Position numbers and translations under genes: made by a program. From Microcaldota archaeon (lineage in GTDB: Archaea; Micrarchaeota; Micrarchaeia; Micrarchaeales; CABMGC01): a DNA stretch of 64,000 nucleotides. Positions 45,177 to 55,459 of this stretch are shown in pieces; the first letter of the stretch is position 1; the number at the start of each line of letters is the position of its first letter. Below the pieces are notes generated by a model. It was given only the letters and a program-made list of their open reading frames with translations. It was not told the DNA's origin and searched no databases. The stretch lies in contig JAKASU010000001.1 in NCBI GenBank assembly GCA_021818925.1, positions 231,972-295,971 on the forward strand, read 5' to 3'.

Positions 45177-48100
45177 ATGCGCACCGCTTCTGGTTCCATC
45201 CTGCTCCTCTTTGCGCTTGCGGCCGCGATCCTCATTGTGCCAGCAAACGCAGCCACTTACGTGCGCATCGGAACCAGTTCAACGACCACGACCACCACCA
45301 CAACGTCCAGCACAACCACCACTATCGCACTTTCGTGCAGCAACTACTGCAACACCGGGGGGCCATACGGCGGCAGCGCGTGCAGCAGCACGGCCGAAGC
45401 GCCCTATCCTACCACGTGCTACGTTGCACAGAAGTTCAACACCGCATACCAGCAGTCGAGCAACCCGCTATTCAACAACCCCTCGACCATAAGTCCCTAC
45501 TACCAGTCTCCAGCCAACAGCGTGAGCTCCTACAACGTGTACAACGCGCCCTGGTTTCTCACCTGCCCCGTGAATCCGTACAGCTCGCCCAACCCGACAG
45601 ACTCACGGCTCTTCTACACCTCGCCGTACAACAACAACCAGTTCCCTTTCGTCGCTGGCGACGTCTGCCTGGCGAACACGCAGGACCTCACGACGCAGCT
45701 CAGACTGCCGGTCACAATAACCTGGACCAGCAGCACGCCGGCGAAGGCGACGGTCAGGGCGCTGGAGACAACGGGCGCGGCCGACCTGCAGATAAGCGCG
45801 CTGGCCTATTCGCCTATGTACCAGGCAGGGCTGCAGAACGTAATATCGTCCACGTACTACAACAGCTCCTACATCTTCCAGAAGGTCCCGGCAGCTGCGC
45901 AGAACGCGATTTGGACGTGGAGCGCCACATACGCCAACTTCAGCGGGGCGGTGCAGGACACGCAGACCGTCAACGCGAACCCGATAATAGACAAGGCATG
46001 GCCGATATCTTCCAGCGCTGACGACGACTCAAATGGCGCTCTGGCGGGAAGCACGGCACATTCGGCGGAGAACGGAACGTTGGCGCTGACGCAGAGCGGC
46101 GGCGCTGCGGCGGAGAATTCAAGCGGCGGTCCTCAGTTCAGGCAGATAGGAGGGGAATGCTCGTGCAACAGCTGCGATGGGAGCGGTAGCTGCGATTACT
46201 GCCCTGCCTCCTGTCCCGCAGTCAGCGTCTCGACAAACATCTGCTCATCGGGCTACTTCTGCTCTTCGCCAGGCACGAGCTCGACTTCGACCTCGACCTC
46301 CACCACAACCACGAGCCCGACGACAACGATAGAGAGCTATACCTGCCAGTACAGCTACAAGTACAGCGAGACGACTTCGCTGCAGAGCGTGAACAACCAG
46401 CAGGTTCCGTTCACCGAGGTGGAGCTCAGAGGCTCCGGAAGCAGCCAGCAGGAGGCCCTGAACAGCTTCAGCACCAGCATACTCCCATACTTCACCTACA
46501 ACTTCTCTGCGCCAAGCCCCGATAGCCAGGCTCTTAGCCTCTCGTACGACATCTTCGGCCCCTGGAACTACTACACGCCTGCGAACAGCATAGACCTCTT
46601 CCCGATAGACACGCCAGATTCCTTCTACATAAACTACAACGGCCTGCTAATATCAGGACCCGTATCCAGCCTGCTCAACGGCAACGCGCTGCAGAGCCTG
46701 CTGAGCAACATAGAGAAGGTGCTGCAGAACGCGGGAAACATAGGCGGACTGCTCAATGCGCTTAGCCACCGCAAGCTCTCAAGCCCAGCGATATCGGCGC
46801 CGATTGCGATAGCGGCGATGCCGAACGACTACATCTTCGTGCTCAACCAGAGCAGCAGCAACAGCAACTACTACATAAGCGTGCTAAGGCTCATCCCGCA
46901 CGGCTACTACAACAGCTCATCCGACCAGCCGAGCGGCGTGCAAAACGTGAGCGTGGACTCGAGCCAGCAGGCGCAGGGCGCGCAGCAGTACGCAAACGCG
47001 TGGAGCTCGTACTGGAACAACGTGACCGCTCTCCAGAACCAGACAACGTACGTGGTGGACAGCGTCGACATAACGACGCTGCTGCAAGGCTACACGTACT
47101 GCACTCAGGGCAGCGGAAGGGCGAGGGGCTTCTGCTATCCGTTCACGCCTCTGAACATAAGCGTTGACGACCGCGGTGACATATACATGTCTGGATACTT
47201 CGCCAGCGTGAACAAGCCAGGGCTGGTAAAGATAACTGGCATACTGAACAACAGCCTCAGCATGACCCACGCATCATCGGGCTGGACCGCAAACGAGACG
47301 CAGATACTTCCGCTCGTCGCCGCGACGCCCACCAGCGGGCTGGTCTTCATGGGCGGTCCGAACAGCGGCTACCTTTACGAGTTCAGCGGCAACGACCTCT
47401 CCAGCCTCGGCAGCCTTAGCCTATCGTTCAACGCGACAAATAACACAGTGCCTGGCGAGAACATAGCGCTCAACATACCCGCTTACCTGCAGGACGGCGG
47501 GCTCTACAATCTCTCTATACCGGGCCTGTACAGCTACGGCACGAAATTCAACCCCGGAACAGACTTCGACAAGGCGAGCTACCACCACGTGCTTGGCCTG
47601 CAGGAGGTCAACGGCTACCTCTACGTGCTCGACGACTGGGCCGCGGGGCTCAACAGTCAGAGCTGCTACACCTTCTTCACGTGCCCAAACGCTAACATGA
47701 ACATACTGATGGTGCGCGTGCTCAACAGCACAGGCTTCAACGTACCGCTCAGCCCCACGCTCACCAACGACCTGTACCAGCAGCAGAAGTGCACAGCCAC
47801 GGGCAGCACCAACCTCCTCAACACATGCACGAACAAGCCGCCAAGCTCCTCGCAGGTGCAGTGCCTGCCGAGCAGCTACTGCTCGATACAGGAGACCGGC
47901 ATATGCGGGGGCAGGGGAAGTATAGAGGCGCAGTACGACTGCGTGGCCAGCGGGACCAAGACCAGCACATACTACGCTACGGCCACAGGACTGTTCGGCA
48001 ACACAAGCACGTATCCGCCGTACGGCTGGGTGCTGTCAGCGAACATAACCGTAAGCGGCTGGGCAACGATAAACTTCTGCTCATCTTCGAACAACGCCGG

Positions 48101-50948
48101 CTCCAATCCGGCGTGCGGCTGGAATCCTGGGCATCTGCCGCAAAGCTACAAGGGCAACTTCAAGCCCATAGGGCCTGCTCTGGGTGACGTGTATGTCACG
48201 CCGACAGATGTGGGCTTCAGCGTGAACTACAACAACACGGTAAACCTGATAATAAAGCCAGGCAGCTCTGGTTCGTGGCACCTCTGCACCGCCTTCGGTG
48301 TCCTGCCTCTTCCTTGTTACACGACAGTGACCAGCCCGCACTACAGCGAACTGATAGTGGGCACGACGCTGAATGTTGAGAACTACACCAAGCTCTTCGA
48401 CGGCATCAGCACTGGTCCCGTTTACTGCTATACCGACTCGTCCGCGGACGCGGCGCCTCAGGGCTCTTCGAACGGATGCCAGCTGCTCAGCGGCGTCAGC
48501 GAGATGAACGCGCCCGTCTACACGGTAGCCAACCCGTTCAGATACTTAGAGAGCCTTGGCGCGGCGCAGCAACTCACGTTCGCAGGCGCCGTATCCTCGG
48601 GGCTCCCGCCAGGCATCGCGAACAGCAGCTGCGCGAGCCAGCTGATAAACGGGCAGCCATGCAGCGGCACGCCGTACAAGACGAACGGTCCGCCGTCGAT
48701 GCAGATACAGCAGGCTCCCGTGGGCTGGGGCCTCGCCGACCAGATAACGGTGCAGTCGCCAAGCAGCTCCAACACCGTGGAGATACTCATAAACGGAACC
48801 GAGGTGGCGTCGGCGCAGGGAACCGCGACCTACGTCATATGCTCCACACCGGCGTTCTGCCTGCAACCGGGTAACTACCAGATACAGGGCAGGGACGCAA
48901 CCTCTGGCAAGAGCGTGAGCTACACGCTCCAGGTAAACGCAACGCCGTTGCTCACGCTTACGCCGGGGGTGCAGGTCGAGGGCAACACAGAATACATGAC
49001 GGTCAACACGTTCAACAACCAGGACAAGGTTGAGCTGCTGAAGAACGGAGTCGTAGTGGTGCCTCCCAGAACAGGCAGCATAAGCTACAACGAGAGCAAC
49101 TACAGCTCTGCTCCTGGCTATTACGTGATGGACGCGATGGACATCACGAACGGAAAGCAGAGCGCCGTGGTGCTCTACGTGGTGTCGAACGCGACCTCCT
49201 CGGCATCGGGTCAGCCCAGCGCGGCAACGGAGAGCCTGACGAGCCAGATAGGCGGCTATGTGCTCGTGCCATACGAGTACACGTACAGGTTGCAGCAGAG
49301 CTGGAGCAATCCTTCGCCCACGACCAACGGCACGACGCACGATGGGGTTATACAGGTGTATGACAGCGACGACTACGGCAACGGATGCTCGACCAGCGGC
49401 GTCTTCGCGCAGCAGGGGACGAGCAGCACCAGCACGATAAGCGTCTTCTCCACGGCGCTGACCGGGGCGACGAGCAACAAGCTCTCGGCAACGATAGAGG
49501 GCGGCTACACCTACCTGCACGACCTCTTCAACAACGACTACTTCATACCCAACCTCACAGACACGGGGCTCATACTGCCGCCGCAGATACAGTACGAGAT
49601 ACAGAACGACAGGCTCTTCGCGACAGTCTACGCAAACTCAACGCTCTGCCCGATGAGCGGCGGCGTCGTTGACTGCTCGAAGAACACGCAACTCGTTCTC
49701 AACGCGAGCAACCAGAGCTACTACCAGGTGCTGTACCACATACAGAGCGGGCCGAACACCCCCAGCCAGATAGACGGCGGCTACAAGGTGTTCAGCACCT
49801 ACCCGACGTTCGACCAGAACTCCGCTTCTCTGGTGCACGGCACGCCGGCGGCGTTCACGTCAAACGGCGCGGTCTTCAACTACAGCAGCCTCTTCATACC
49901 TACGAGCGTTCCGCTCTTCTCGCTCTACAAGCAGGTAGTCTATGACAGCACCCTCAACCTGTACCTCAACGGAACAAGCTACGCTGGAAGCGGACTGTCG
50001 CTTCTAGGATACCAGCGCCTAACATACGTCTTCGTCGACAGGTTCGGCAACAGGATATACGCGCCCATAGACGCAGACATAGCCTATCCTGTCACCGTAA
50101 CGCTCAAAGTCAACTCGCACGTCTCGCTAAACAACTCCAACCTGACCACGGTCAACATAACTGGCCAGGCGGGCGTCTTCTCCAATCTCAACTCCGCGTT
50201 CACGCCGCTGGGGGCAGGAAACAGCATCTACCTCTACTACAACAAGGACCTCAACTTCGTGAACTACAACCCGCGCACAGACCCGGTCAACGCGATCTAC
50301 TGCGCCTACAGCTTAAACTCGACGTTGCACCTCAACTGCACGCAGTCCAACCCGGTGCTCGTAGGCGACGGAGCCAACGACAACATAAGCACGTATGCGC
50401 CCATGTACAACGCGTCGGGGACGTGCGGCCCTCCGCCGAACGGGCTGCTGGAGAGGAACGTGAGGGCGTGCAACATCTACAACTCGCTGGGACTCTCTGC
50501 CAGATGCCCCAGCACCGCATCGAGCGCGGGCTCGGAGGAGTTCTGCTCTCCAATATACCTCAACGGCACAGGCTTCTGCACCTCGCAGCTCGGCCTCATC
50601 ACCATAGCGAAGACCGGCGTCAACGGCACCTTCAACTACACAACTACCGCGTGCGGCAACAGCCAGGACCAGATACTGGGCAGGTTCTACGGCTATCCCG
50701 GCCCGGAGCCGGTGCCCGTGAAGCAGGCGCCGCTCGGCCTCTCGCAGAACTCGATAGGCTCGTACTCGGGCCAGCTGACGCAGACGAACAACCTCAACTA
50801 CCAGTACGCGCCCTCGAAGGAGGCAGCGGCAGTGTTCCAGGTAGGGCTCTTCCTGCTCAGCTACAATAACATAGGAATAGTCGCGCTTCTCGCCAGCGCG
50901 GCCACCGCTTTGGCGCTGCTCTTCATGAAGAGGCGGGGGCGCGGATAG
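45177..50948 (+). CDS. Giant secreted/anchored surface protein (1923 aa)
   Basis: Signal peptide, two Thr/Ser-rich linkers, Cys-rich segments, many sequons, C-terminal TM + MKRRGRG. Confidence 0.8.
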   Translation: MRTASGSILLLFALAAAILIVPANAATYVRIGTSSTTTTTTTTSSTTTTIALSCSNYCNTGGPYGGSACSSTAEAPYPTTCYVAQKFNTAYQQSSNPLFNNPSTISPYYQSPANSVSSYNVYNAPWFLTCPVNPYSSPNPTDSRLFYTSPYNNNQFPFVAGDVCLANTQDLTTQLRLPVTITWTSSTPAKATVRALETTGAADLQISALAYSPMYQAGLQNVISSTYYNSSYIFQKVPAAAQNAIWTWSATYANFSGAVQDTQTVNANPIIDKAWPISSSADDDSNGALAGSTAHSAENGTLALTQSGGAAAENSSGGPQFRQIGGECSCNSCDGSGSCDYCPASCPAVSVSTNICSSGYFCSSPGTSSTSTSTSTTTTSPTTTIESYTCQYSYKYSETTSLQSVNNQQVPFTEVELRGSGSSQQEALNSFSTSILPYFTYNFSAPSPDSQALSLSYDIFGPWNYYTPANSIDLFPIDTPDSFYINYNGLLISGPVSSLLNGNALQSLLSNIEKVLQNAGNIGGLLNALSHRKLSSPAISAPIAIAAMPNDYIFVLNQSSSNSNYYISVLRLIPHGYYNSSSDQPSGVQNVSVDSSQQAQGAQQYANAWSSYWNNVTALQNQTTYVVDSVDITTLLQGYTYCTQGSGRARGFCYPFTPLNISVDDRGDIYMSGYFASVNKPGLVKITGILNNSLSMTHASSGWTANETQILPLVAATPTSGLVFMGGPNSGYLYEFSGNDLSSLGSLSLSFNATNNTVPGENIALNIPAYLQDGGLYNLSIPGLYSYGTKFNPGTDFDKASYHHVLGLQEVNGYLYVLDDWAAGLNSQSCYTFFTCPNANMNILMVRVLNSTGFNVPLSPTLTNDLYQQQKCTATGSTNLLNTCTNKPPSSSQVQCLPSSYCSIQETGICGGRGSIEAQYDCVASGTKTSTYYATATGLFGNTSTYPPYGWVLSANITVSGWATINFCSSSNNAGSNPACGWNPGHLPQSYKGNFKPIGPALGDVYVTPTDVGFSVNYNNTVNLIIKPGSSGSWHLCTAFGVLPLPCYTTVTSPHYSELIVGTTLNVENYTKLFDGISTGPVYCYTDSSADAAPQGSSNGCQLLSGVSEMNAPVYTVANPFRYLESLGAAQQLTFAGAVSSGLPPGIANSSCASQLINGQPCSGTPYKTNGPPSMQIQQAPVGWGLADQITVQSPSSSNTVEILINGTEVASAQGTATYVICSTPAFCLQPGNYQIQGRDATSGKSVSYTLQVNATPLLTLTPGVQVEGNTEYMTVNTFNNQDKVELLKNGVVVVPPRTGSISYNESNYSSAPGYYVMDAMDITNGKQSAVVLYVVSNATSSASGQPSAATESLTSQIGGYVLVPYEYTYRLQQSWSNPSPTTNGTTHDGVIQVYDSDDYGNGCSTSGVFAQQGTSSTSTISVFSTALTGATSNKLSATIEGGYTYLHDLFNNDYFIPNLTDTGLILPPQIQYEIQNDRLFATVYANSTLCPMSGGVVDCSKNTQLVLNASNQSYYQVLYHIQSGPNTPSQIDGGYKVFSTYPTFDQNSASLVHGTPAAFTSNGAVFNYSSLFIPTSVPLFSLYKQVVYDSTLNLYLNGTSYAGSGLSLLGYQRLTYVFVDRFGNRIYAPIDADIAYPVTVTLKVNSHVSLNNSNLTTVNITGQAGVFSNLNSAFTPLGAGNSIYLYYNKDLNFVNYNPRTDPVNAIYCAYSLNSTLHLNCTQSNPVLVGDGANDNISTYAPMYNASGTCGPPPNGLLERNVRACNIYNSLGLSARCPSTASSAGSEEFCSPIYLNGTGFCTSQLGLITIAKTGVNGTFNYTTTACGNSQDQILGRFYGYPGPEPVPVKQAPLGLSQNSIGSYSGQLTQTNNLNYQYAPSKEAAAVFQVGLFLLSYNNIGIVALLASAATALALLFMKRRGRG

Positions 50949-51018
50949 GCCGATTGTCTCTTTATAAGGATATGTATTTATAGCAAGAAATGCATATTTT
51001 ATATCGAGGAGGAGTGGA

Positions 51019-52299
51019 ATGCTGCCTATAATTCTGAGCTTCGGTTCGATAGACGCGCTCATCCCGCTTATCATAATAGTTGTGCTCATAGCAGCGGCCG
51101 CGGGCCTCACAAGGGGCTTCGACATGCTCAAGTTCTTCGGCATAGAGACGATGGCGGGCATAGGCGCCGGAGCGGCGGCAAAGGGCTCGCTGCTCAAGAA
51201 GACGGCGTTCACAAAGACGGCAGGACAGGCCCTCGTGGGCAAGGGAGGCAGTATAACCAGCAAGGTGTTCTCGCCTTCGAAGATGGCCGCTAACAGCATG
51301 GCCAAAAGAACGGCCAGGAACGCTGCCTTCCAGAATGAGCTTAAGAACCTGGGCGTGAAGACGACCGCCAAAACAGCCTCGGCAGGCACGCTAAGGGGCT
51401 TTGCTGTACGAGCAGGCGGAACGGCTGTTAGGTTGGGACACACTATAGCGCCGGTTACTACGGTGGGGGCCGTGGCGGGAGTTGCAGGCGGAAAGGCAGT
51501 CATAAGGGAAGTGAAAGGCAGGTTCTCGAACACCAAGATAGACACCAGCGGCCTGAACAAGGACATCGCCAATATAGAGACGCCATTCAAGAATGAACTT
51601 GGGGGCCTGAAAGGCAAGACAAGCGTCGATACCAGTGAACTCCAGCTCAAGCTCGACAACAGCAAGAGAGCGTTTTCAAGGTCGGCCATAAAGTCGGATA
51701 GGCTCAGACTAAGGAAGGAGATCGCGGATCTGAGCAAGCAGATAGAAAATCGCGGTACCTTGGAGAGGAGGATGGCATTCCTGCAGTCAAAGGAGAAGGC
51801 GTTGCAGGAGGCGCGCGCCGACTTCTTGAAGGATGGAGACGTTGCGAAATTCAGGCAGCAGTTCAACAAGGTATGGAACTCTGCTTACAATACGCGATCC
51901 TCAAATGCCTATGCCGCGTACGCGATTGCGACGGCGGCGCCGGGGATAGCCCTTAACCTGTTTAATGAAGGAAAGAGGAGTGCTAATCTGAACAGGCTTG
52001 AGAGAAAGCTGAGAAACGATAACGCCACAAGAGGGCAATTCGAAATGCCGAAGGAAGAGAAGATAACACAGCTCGAGAGCCAGAACAGGCTCAGCGCTGC
52101 TATTGAAAGGATGAAAGAGAGGCGTAAAACTGAAGCGGCGGAGAAGAAGGAGAAGAATCAGGAGCTCCTGCGCAGCAGGATAGAGGACAGCCGCCTTGTA
52201 GTAGCGAACAAGAAAGTCGAGGCCAAGATAAGGGACGCGCGAGACAGCCTGCGCTCAAGGCTCAAGAAAAAGAATGAGAATGAGGAAGAAAGCAGCTAG
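51019..52299 (+). CDS. Hypothetical protein: N-terminal TM, Ala/Gly-rich then charged coiled coil
   Basis: IDALIPLIIIVVLIAAAAGLTRG...; coiled-coil C-terminus. Confidence 0.6.
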   Translation: MLPIILSFGSIDALIPLIIIVVLIAAAAGLTRGFDMLKFFGIETMAGIGAGAAAKGSLLKKTAFTKTAGQALVGKGGSITSKVFSPSKMAANSMAKRTARNAAFQNELKNLGVKTTAKTASAGTLRGFAVRAGGTAVRLGHTIAPVTTVGAVAGVAGGKAVIREVKGRFSNTKIDTSGLNKDIANIETPFKNELGGLKGKTSVDTSELQLKLDNSKRAFSRSAIKSDRLRLRKEIADLSKQIENRGTLERRMAFLQSKEKALQEARADFLKDGDVAKFRQQFNKVWNSAYNTRSSNAYAAYAIATAAPGIALNLFNEGKRSANLNRLERKLRNDNATRGQFEMPKEEKITQLESQNRLSAAIERMKERRKTEAAEKKEKNQELLRSRIEDSRLVVANKKVEAKIRDARDSLRSRLKKKNENEEESS

Positions 52300-52424
52300 A
52301 ACTCTTCCGATTCCTCGCTGTCGAAGTCGTCGTCGCCCTCATCGCTGTCGTCATCCATGTCCTCGTCAGTGTCATCGTCGTCGTTCTCGTCGTTCGTATC
52401 CTCGTCGTCTTCTTTCTTCGCCAT
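52296..52424 (-). CDS. 42-aa hyperacidic protein (not in ORF track)
   Basis: MAKKEDDEDTNDENDDDDTDEDMDDDSDEGDDDFDSEESEEF; TTTAAATA upstream and GAAGGGG before the ATG. Confidence 0.6.
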   Translation of the reverse strand: MAKKEDDEDTNDENDDDDTDEDMDDDSDEGDDDFDSEESEEF

Positions 52425-52541
52425 ATTAAGGCACCCCTTCGGTTTCCCGAAGTCAATTCCATTATATGGAAAAGTTATTTAAAGCTATGTTAACCGGCCG
52501 GGATATCCGAACCTACGGCGATAGAGTTACGTCTCTGCTCG

Positions 52542-54098
52542 TTAATCGAGAGAAAGCAGCTCCACCCTTGCGGCTTCGCTGGCCTGCTGCGCAGGCTTGT
52601 ACTTTCTCAGGAGTATGCTAAGCTCGAGCTGCCTCTTCACGAAGTCGTCGAGCGATTCCTGTACGTCTTTGACCTTTATGTTGTAGGTGCTGGAGAAGAG
52701 CTTGATCAGGTCCCAGTAGGTCCTCCTGCTCAGGTCCATGATCTCTTCTTCGTCCCAGTTAGCCGAATCGGTGAAGTGCTCTATCATGCGGTTTATGTGC
52801 TCGCTCGTTATCACTTTGGTGGAGAGCTTAAGGTCAAGCTGCTTCGCCTTCTTGTCCATTGCCGCCTCCAGCTCGTGTCTCATTTCGGTGAGCTTCTTGG
52901 ACTCCTCTTCAGGTATGCTTTTCTGGAACGTGGACGGTATCGCGTAGCCCAGCTCGACGATGGTCTGCAGGTACAGGCTGTTCAGCCTCTTCATGCGCTT
53001 CTTATCCGACTTGTCTTTGAGAGCATTGAACTCCTCAAGCAGCTCCTTTACCTTGTTCTCCTCGTACTCAACAAAATTAGTGCCGGCCACCTGCCTGGCC
53101 TCTCCCAAGAGCACTTCCGGGGTCCTGATCAGCACCGAGTTTGAAATGCCAAGGTCCTTGAGGTCCTCCGTGCTTAGGCTGTTGAGGAAGTCTGAAGATG
53201 CGTGCACCGCCTTCCTCCTCTTCACCTCGGCCTGAGCTTCGTCGATCGCGTTGATCATTATCACGTTCTCTTCGAATTTTGCAACCTCGGCGCGAGCCCC
53301 TGCAAGGTTGATCTCAGCGAGCGAATCGAGCACGGTCTCTGTCTGTCCGGTTTTGCTCTTGAACAGGGTGAGCGCCTGGCCTATCGCATAGAGCTTCTTG
53401 CCCCTCCCGCTTTTGCCCCTGTACTGCTCTATCTCGTGGAAAAGTTTGTTGAGCTTGCCGATCTCAGAATCCTTGTCATTGAATGATTTAAGCTCATTTT
53501 CGCACCTCTTCTTCTCTTCCTCGAGCATCTTCTCGAATTCGTCAGGATTGGATAGCGTTGCCTTGCTTGCGAGGGCCTTGATCCTTTCGTGCGCCCTCAG
53601 CGGTGCGTCCTCAAGTGCCACCTCAAACGAATTCCTTTCGTACTCGCTGCAGTTCTTGTTTGCAACTCTAAGCTTTTCCAGCCTTTCTTGCTCAGTTTCA
53701 TATTTTGTTGTTGCTTCGTTGAACTTCTTGTCCACACGAAGCAGCTTCGGAGGCATGCGCTTCTTGAGCGCTTCCAGTTCCTCGCCGGTCTCATGAAGCT
53801 CCAGGGAGCTTTCGCTTTTGGCGGCTTTCGAAGCGAGCTGCTTGTAACGGTCATAGTCGTTGAGTTCGTCGTGGCTGAGAAGGCTTACGACCTTATTAAG
53901 ATTCGATGCCTGCAGGTCCTTTTCGCTCTGCGCGGCCGCGACCCTTGACTTCTGGGCCTCTATCTCCTTAGGGACAAATTTAGCAACGAGCGGCAGTATC
54001 TCGTTGGCCGTGCCGATCCTTGGGGCCATCTCGACTATGGCCTTCTCGCTCTCGCGAACCTCGTTGCTTTTATTGAAAGACTTGACGTTCAGCACCAT
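52542..54098 (-). CDS. Hypothetical long coiled-coil protein
   Basis: MVLNVKSFNKSNEVRESEKAIVEM..., heptad-rich throughout. Confidence 0.6.
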   Translation of the reverse strand: MVLNVKSFNKSNEVRESEKAIVEMAPRIGTANEILPLVAKFVPKEIEAQKSRVAAAQSEKDLQASNLNKVVSLLSHDELNDYDRYKQLASKAAKSESSLELHETGEELEALKKRMPPKLLRVDKKFNEATTKYETEQERLEKLRVANKNCSEYERNSFEVALEDAPLRAHERIKALASKATLSNPDEFEKMLEEEKKRCENELKSFNDKDSEIGKLNKLFHEIEQYRGKSGRGKKLYAIGQALTLFKSKTGQTETVLDSLAEINLAGARAEVAKFEENVIMINAIDEAQAEVKRRKAVHASSDFLNSLSTEDLKDLGISNSVLIRTPEVLLGEARQVAGTNFVEYEENKVKELLEEFNALKDKSDKKRMKRLNSLYLQTIVELGYAIPSTFQKSIPEEESKKLTEMRHELEAAMDKKAKQLDLKLSTKVITSEHINRMIEHFTDSANWDEEEIMDLSRRTYWDLIKLFSSTYNIKVKDVQESLDDFVKRQLELSILLRKYKPAQQASEAARVELLSLD

Positions 54099-54204
54099 GC
54101 ACTCCCCTGAATATATTCTGCTTTTCACAGTATTTAAGCATTAGCTTTATACTTGCGGGAGAGCCGCTTAGGGTTATATAATTGCAAGAGAGTATCTTAT
54201 GGAA

Positions 54205-54276
54205 GGGCTCTTAGCGCAACGGTAGCGCGTCCGCTTTGCAGGCGGAAGGTTGCGGGTTCGAATCCCGCAGAGTCCA
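54205..54276 (+). tRNA. tRNA-Ala (UGC)
   Basis: GGGCTCT/AGAGTCC acceptor with G3-U70, loop TTTGCAG, T-loop TTCGAAT. Confidence 0.95.
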
Positions 54277-54422
54277 CTGACACTCCTGCCTCTTGCGTGA
54301 TTTTCCTCTTTAAAAACATTGGCATAACTCATGCTTTGTTTAGAAATTACCTATTGTTAAACACCTTTGGCGATTATTAAACAAATTTTTAAACATGAAG
54401 TGTTAAATATGCTGAAACGAGA

Positions 54423-54677
54423 ATGTGTACGATGATTATAATGAGGACGCTACCTGTTTTAGTTGGAAGCCAACTTTTCGATAAAAAGATTGTATCGCAA
54501 GACGGGAAAGAAATGGGTACTGTCGAGGATGTGATAGTTGATATAGAAAAAGGCGGAGCAGTAGGGCTGGTGCTTCGAGACGGGGATTCTAAGAAAACTG
54601 TTAACTTGAACCAGTACGCTGCTTTAGACATTACTCCAGATCCTAATGTTTTTGTCTTGTTAAGAAGGGAAAAATAG
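54423..54677 (+). CDS. PRC-barrel domain protein
   Basis: LVGSQLFDKKIVSQDGKEMGTVEDVIVDIEKGGAVGLVL; start could be 54432 or 54441. Confidence 0.72.
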   Translation: MCTMIIMRTLPVLVGSQLFDKKIVSQDGKEMGTVEDVIVDIEKGGAVGLVLRDGDSKKTVNLNQYAALDITPDPNVFVLLRREK

Positions 54678-54781
54678 CAATAATATTTTTAAACAGCTTT
54701 TCGATTTTTAAACAAAGCTCATAACTCATGGCGCATGGGAAATCGCCTTTATAATTTTGCATCCAAGTACTATTTGATAAA

Positions 54782-55138
54782 ATGTTCCCAAACATGGACC
54801 CGAAGGCGCTGAAAGGAATGCTGGACAAGCTCGGCATAAAGAGCAAAGAGATAGATAGCTCACAGGTGGTCATACACTGCAACGACAAGGACATAGTGAT
54901 AGACGCGCCGCAGGTAACGCTGATAGAGGGCCAGGGGCTGCGCAGCTTCCAGATAAGCGGGACGGTGAGCGAGATAGACAGGAGCAAGGTTGAGGTAAGC
55001 GACGACGACATTAAGCTTGTGCAGGAGCAGACGGGCGTGAACGACACAGCACTGATAAGGAAGACGCTGGAGCAGAACCACGGCAACATCGCCGATGCGA
55101 TACTTGTGCTGAAGAACGAGAGGGACCAGCAGTCCTAG
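54782..55138 (+). CDS. nac: Nascent polypeptide-associated complex alpha homolog
   Basis: MDPKALKGMLDKLGIKSKEIDSSQVVI...; C-terminal UBA VQEQTGVNDTALIRKTLEQNHGNIADAILVL. Confidence 0.93.
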   Translation: MFPNMDPKALKGMLDKLGIKSKEIDSSQVVIHCNDKDIVIDAPQVTLIEGQGLRSFQISGTVSEIDRSKVEVSDDDIKLVQEQTGVNDTALIRKTLEQNHGNIADAILVLKNERDQQS

Positions 55139-55141
55139 CGG

Positions 55142-55456
55142 CTAGAACACGTCGACCTTGAAGACCTGCACGAACGGGACCTTGCCTATGCGCTTTACCT
55201 CCCCGTTGCCCACTATGCCCTTGCTTATCATTATCGCCACGGACCTCTCGCCAACGACGTTGGCCGAGTATATCTCCTCGCCGTCGACCATCCCCTGCGC
55301 CTTCTGCTCGCTCGTGAGCTCGCCCCTGTAGAAATCGGCGTACTTGTCAAGGTCCAGGAAGAGCTTGCCCTCCTTGAGCACCTTTCCTATCAGCTCCTCG
55401 TCGCACATGGCCAGTATCACGCCCTGGTCCGCGGCGTGCTTCTTCAGGAAGATCAT
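55142..55456 (-). CDS. DUF424-like protein
   Basis: VILAMCDEELIGKVLKEGKLFLDLDKYADFYRGE...YSANVVGERSVAIMISKGIV. Confidence 0.7.
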   Translation of the reverse strand: MIFLKKHAADQGVILAMCDEELIGKVLKEGKLFLDLDKYADFYRGELTSEQKAQGMVDGEEIYSANVVGERSVAIMISKGIVGNGEVKRIGKVPFVQVFKVDVF

Positions 55457-55459
55457 AGG

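Noticed and set aside
45273-46338. Thr-codon repeats as a possible assembly artefact or microsatellite array
   Set aside because: Frame is maintained and both encode Thr/Ser linkers typical of surface proteins.
48546-49520. 324-aa minus-strand ORF
   Set aside because: Antisense to the giant surface protein; Arg/Val/Leu-rich shadow frame.
50313-51869. 518-aa minus-strand ORF
   Set aside because: Spans two well-supported + genes; low-complexity composition, typical shadow ORF.
52262-52462. 66-aa minus-strand ORF in the ORF track (Thr/Arg-rich)
   Set aside because: Out-of-frame reading of the GAC/GAT-rich acidic ORF; the acidic frame has the better start context.
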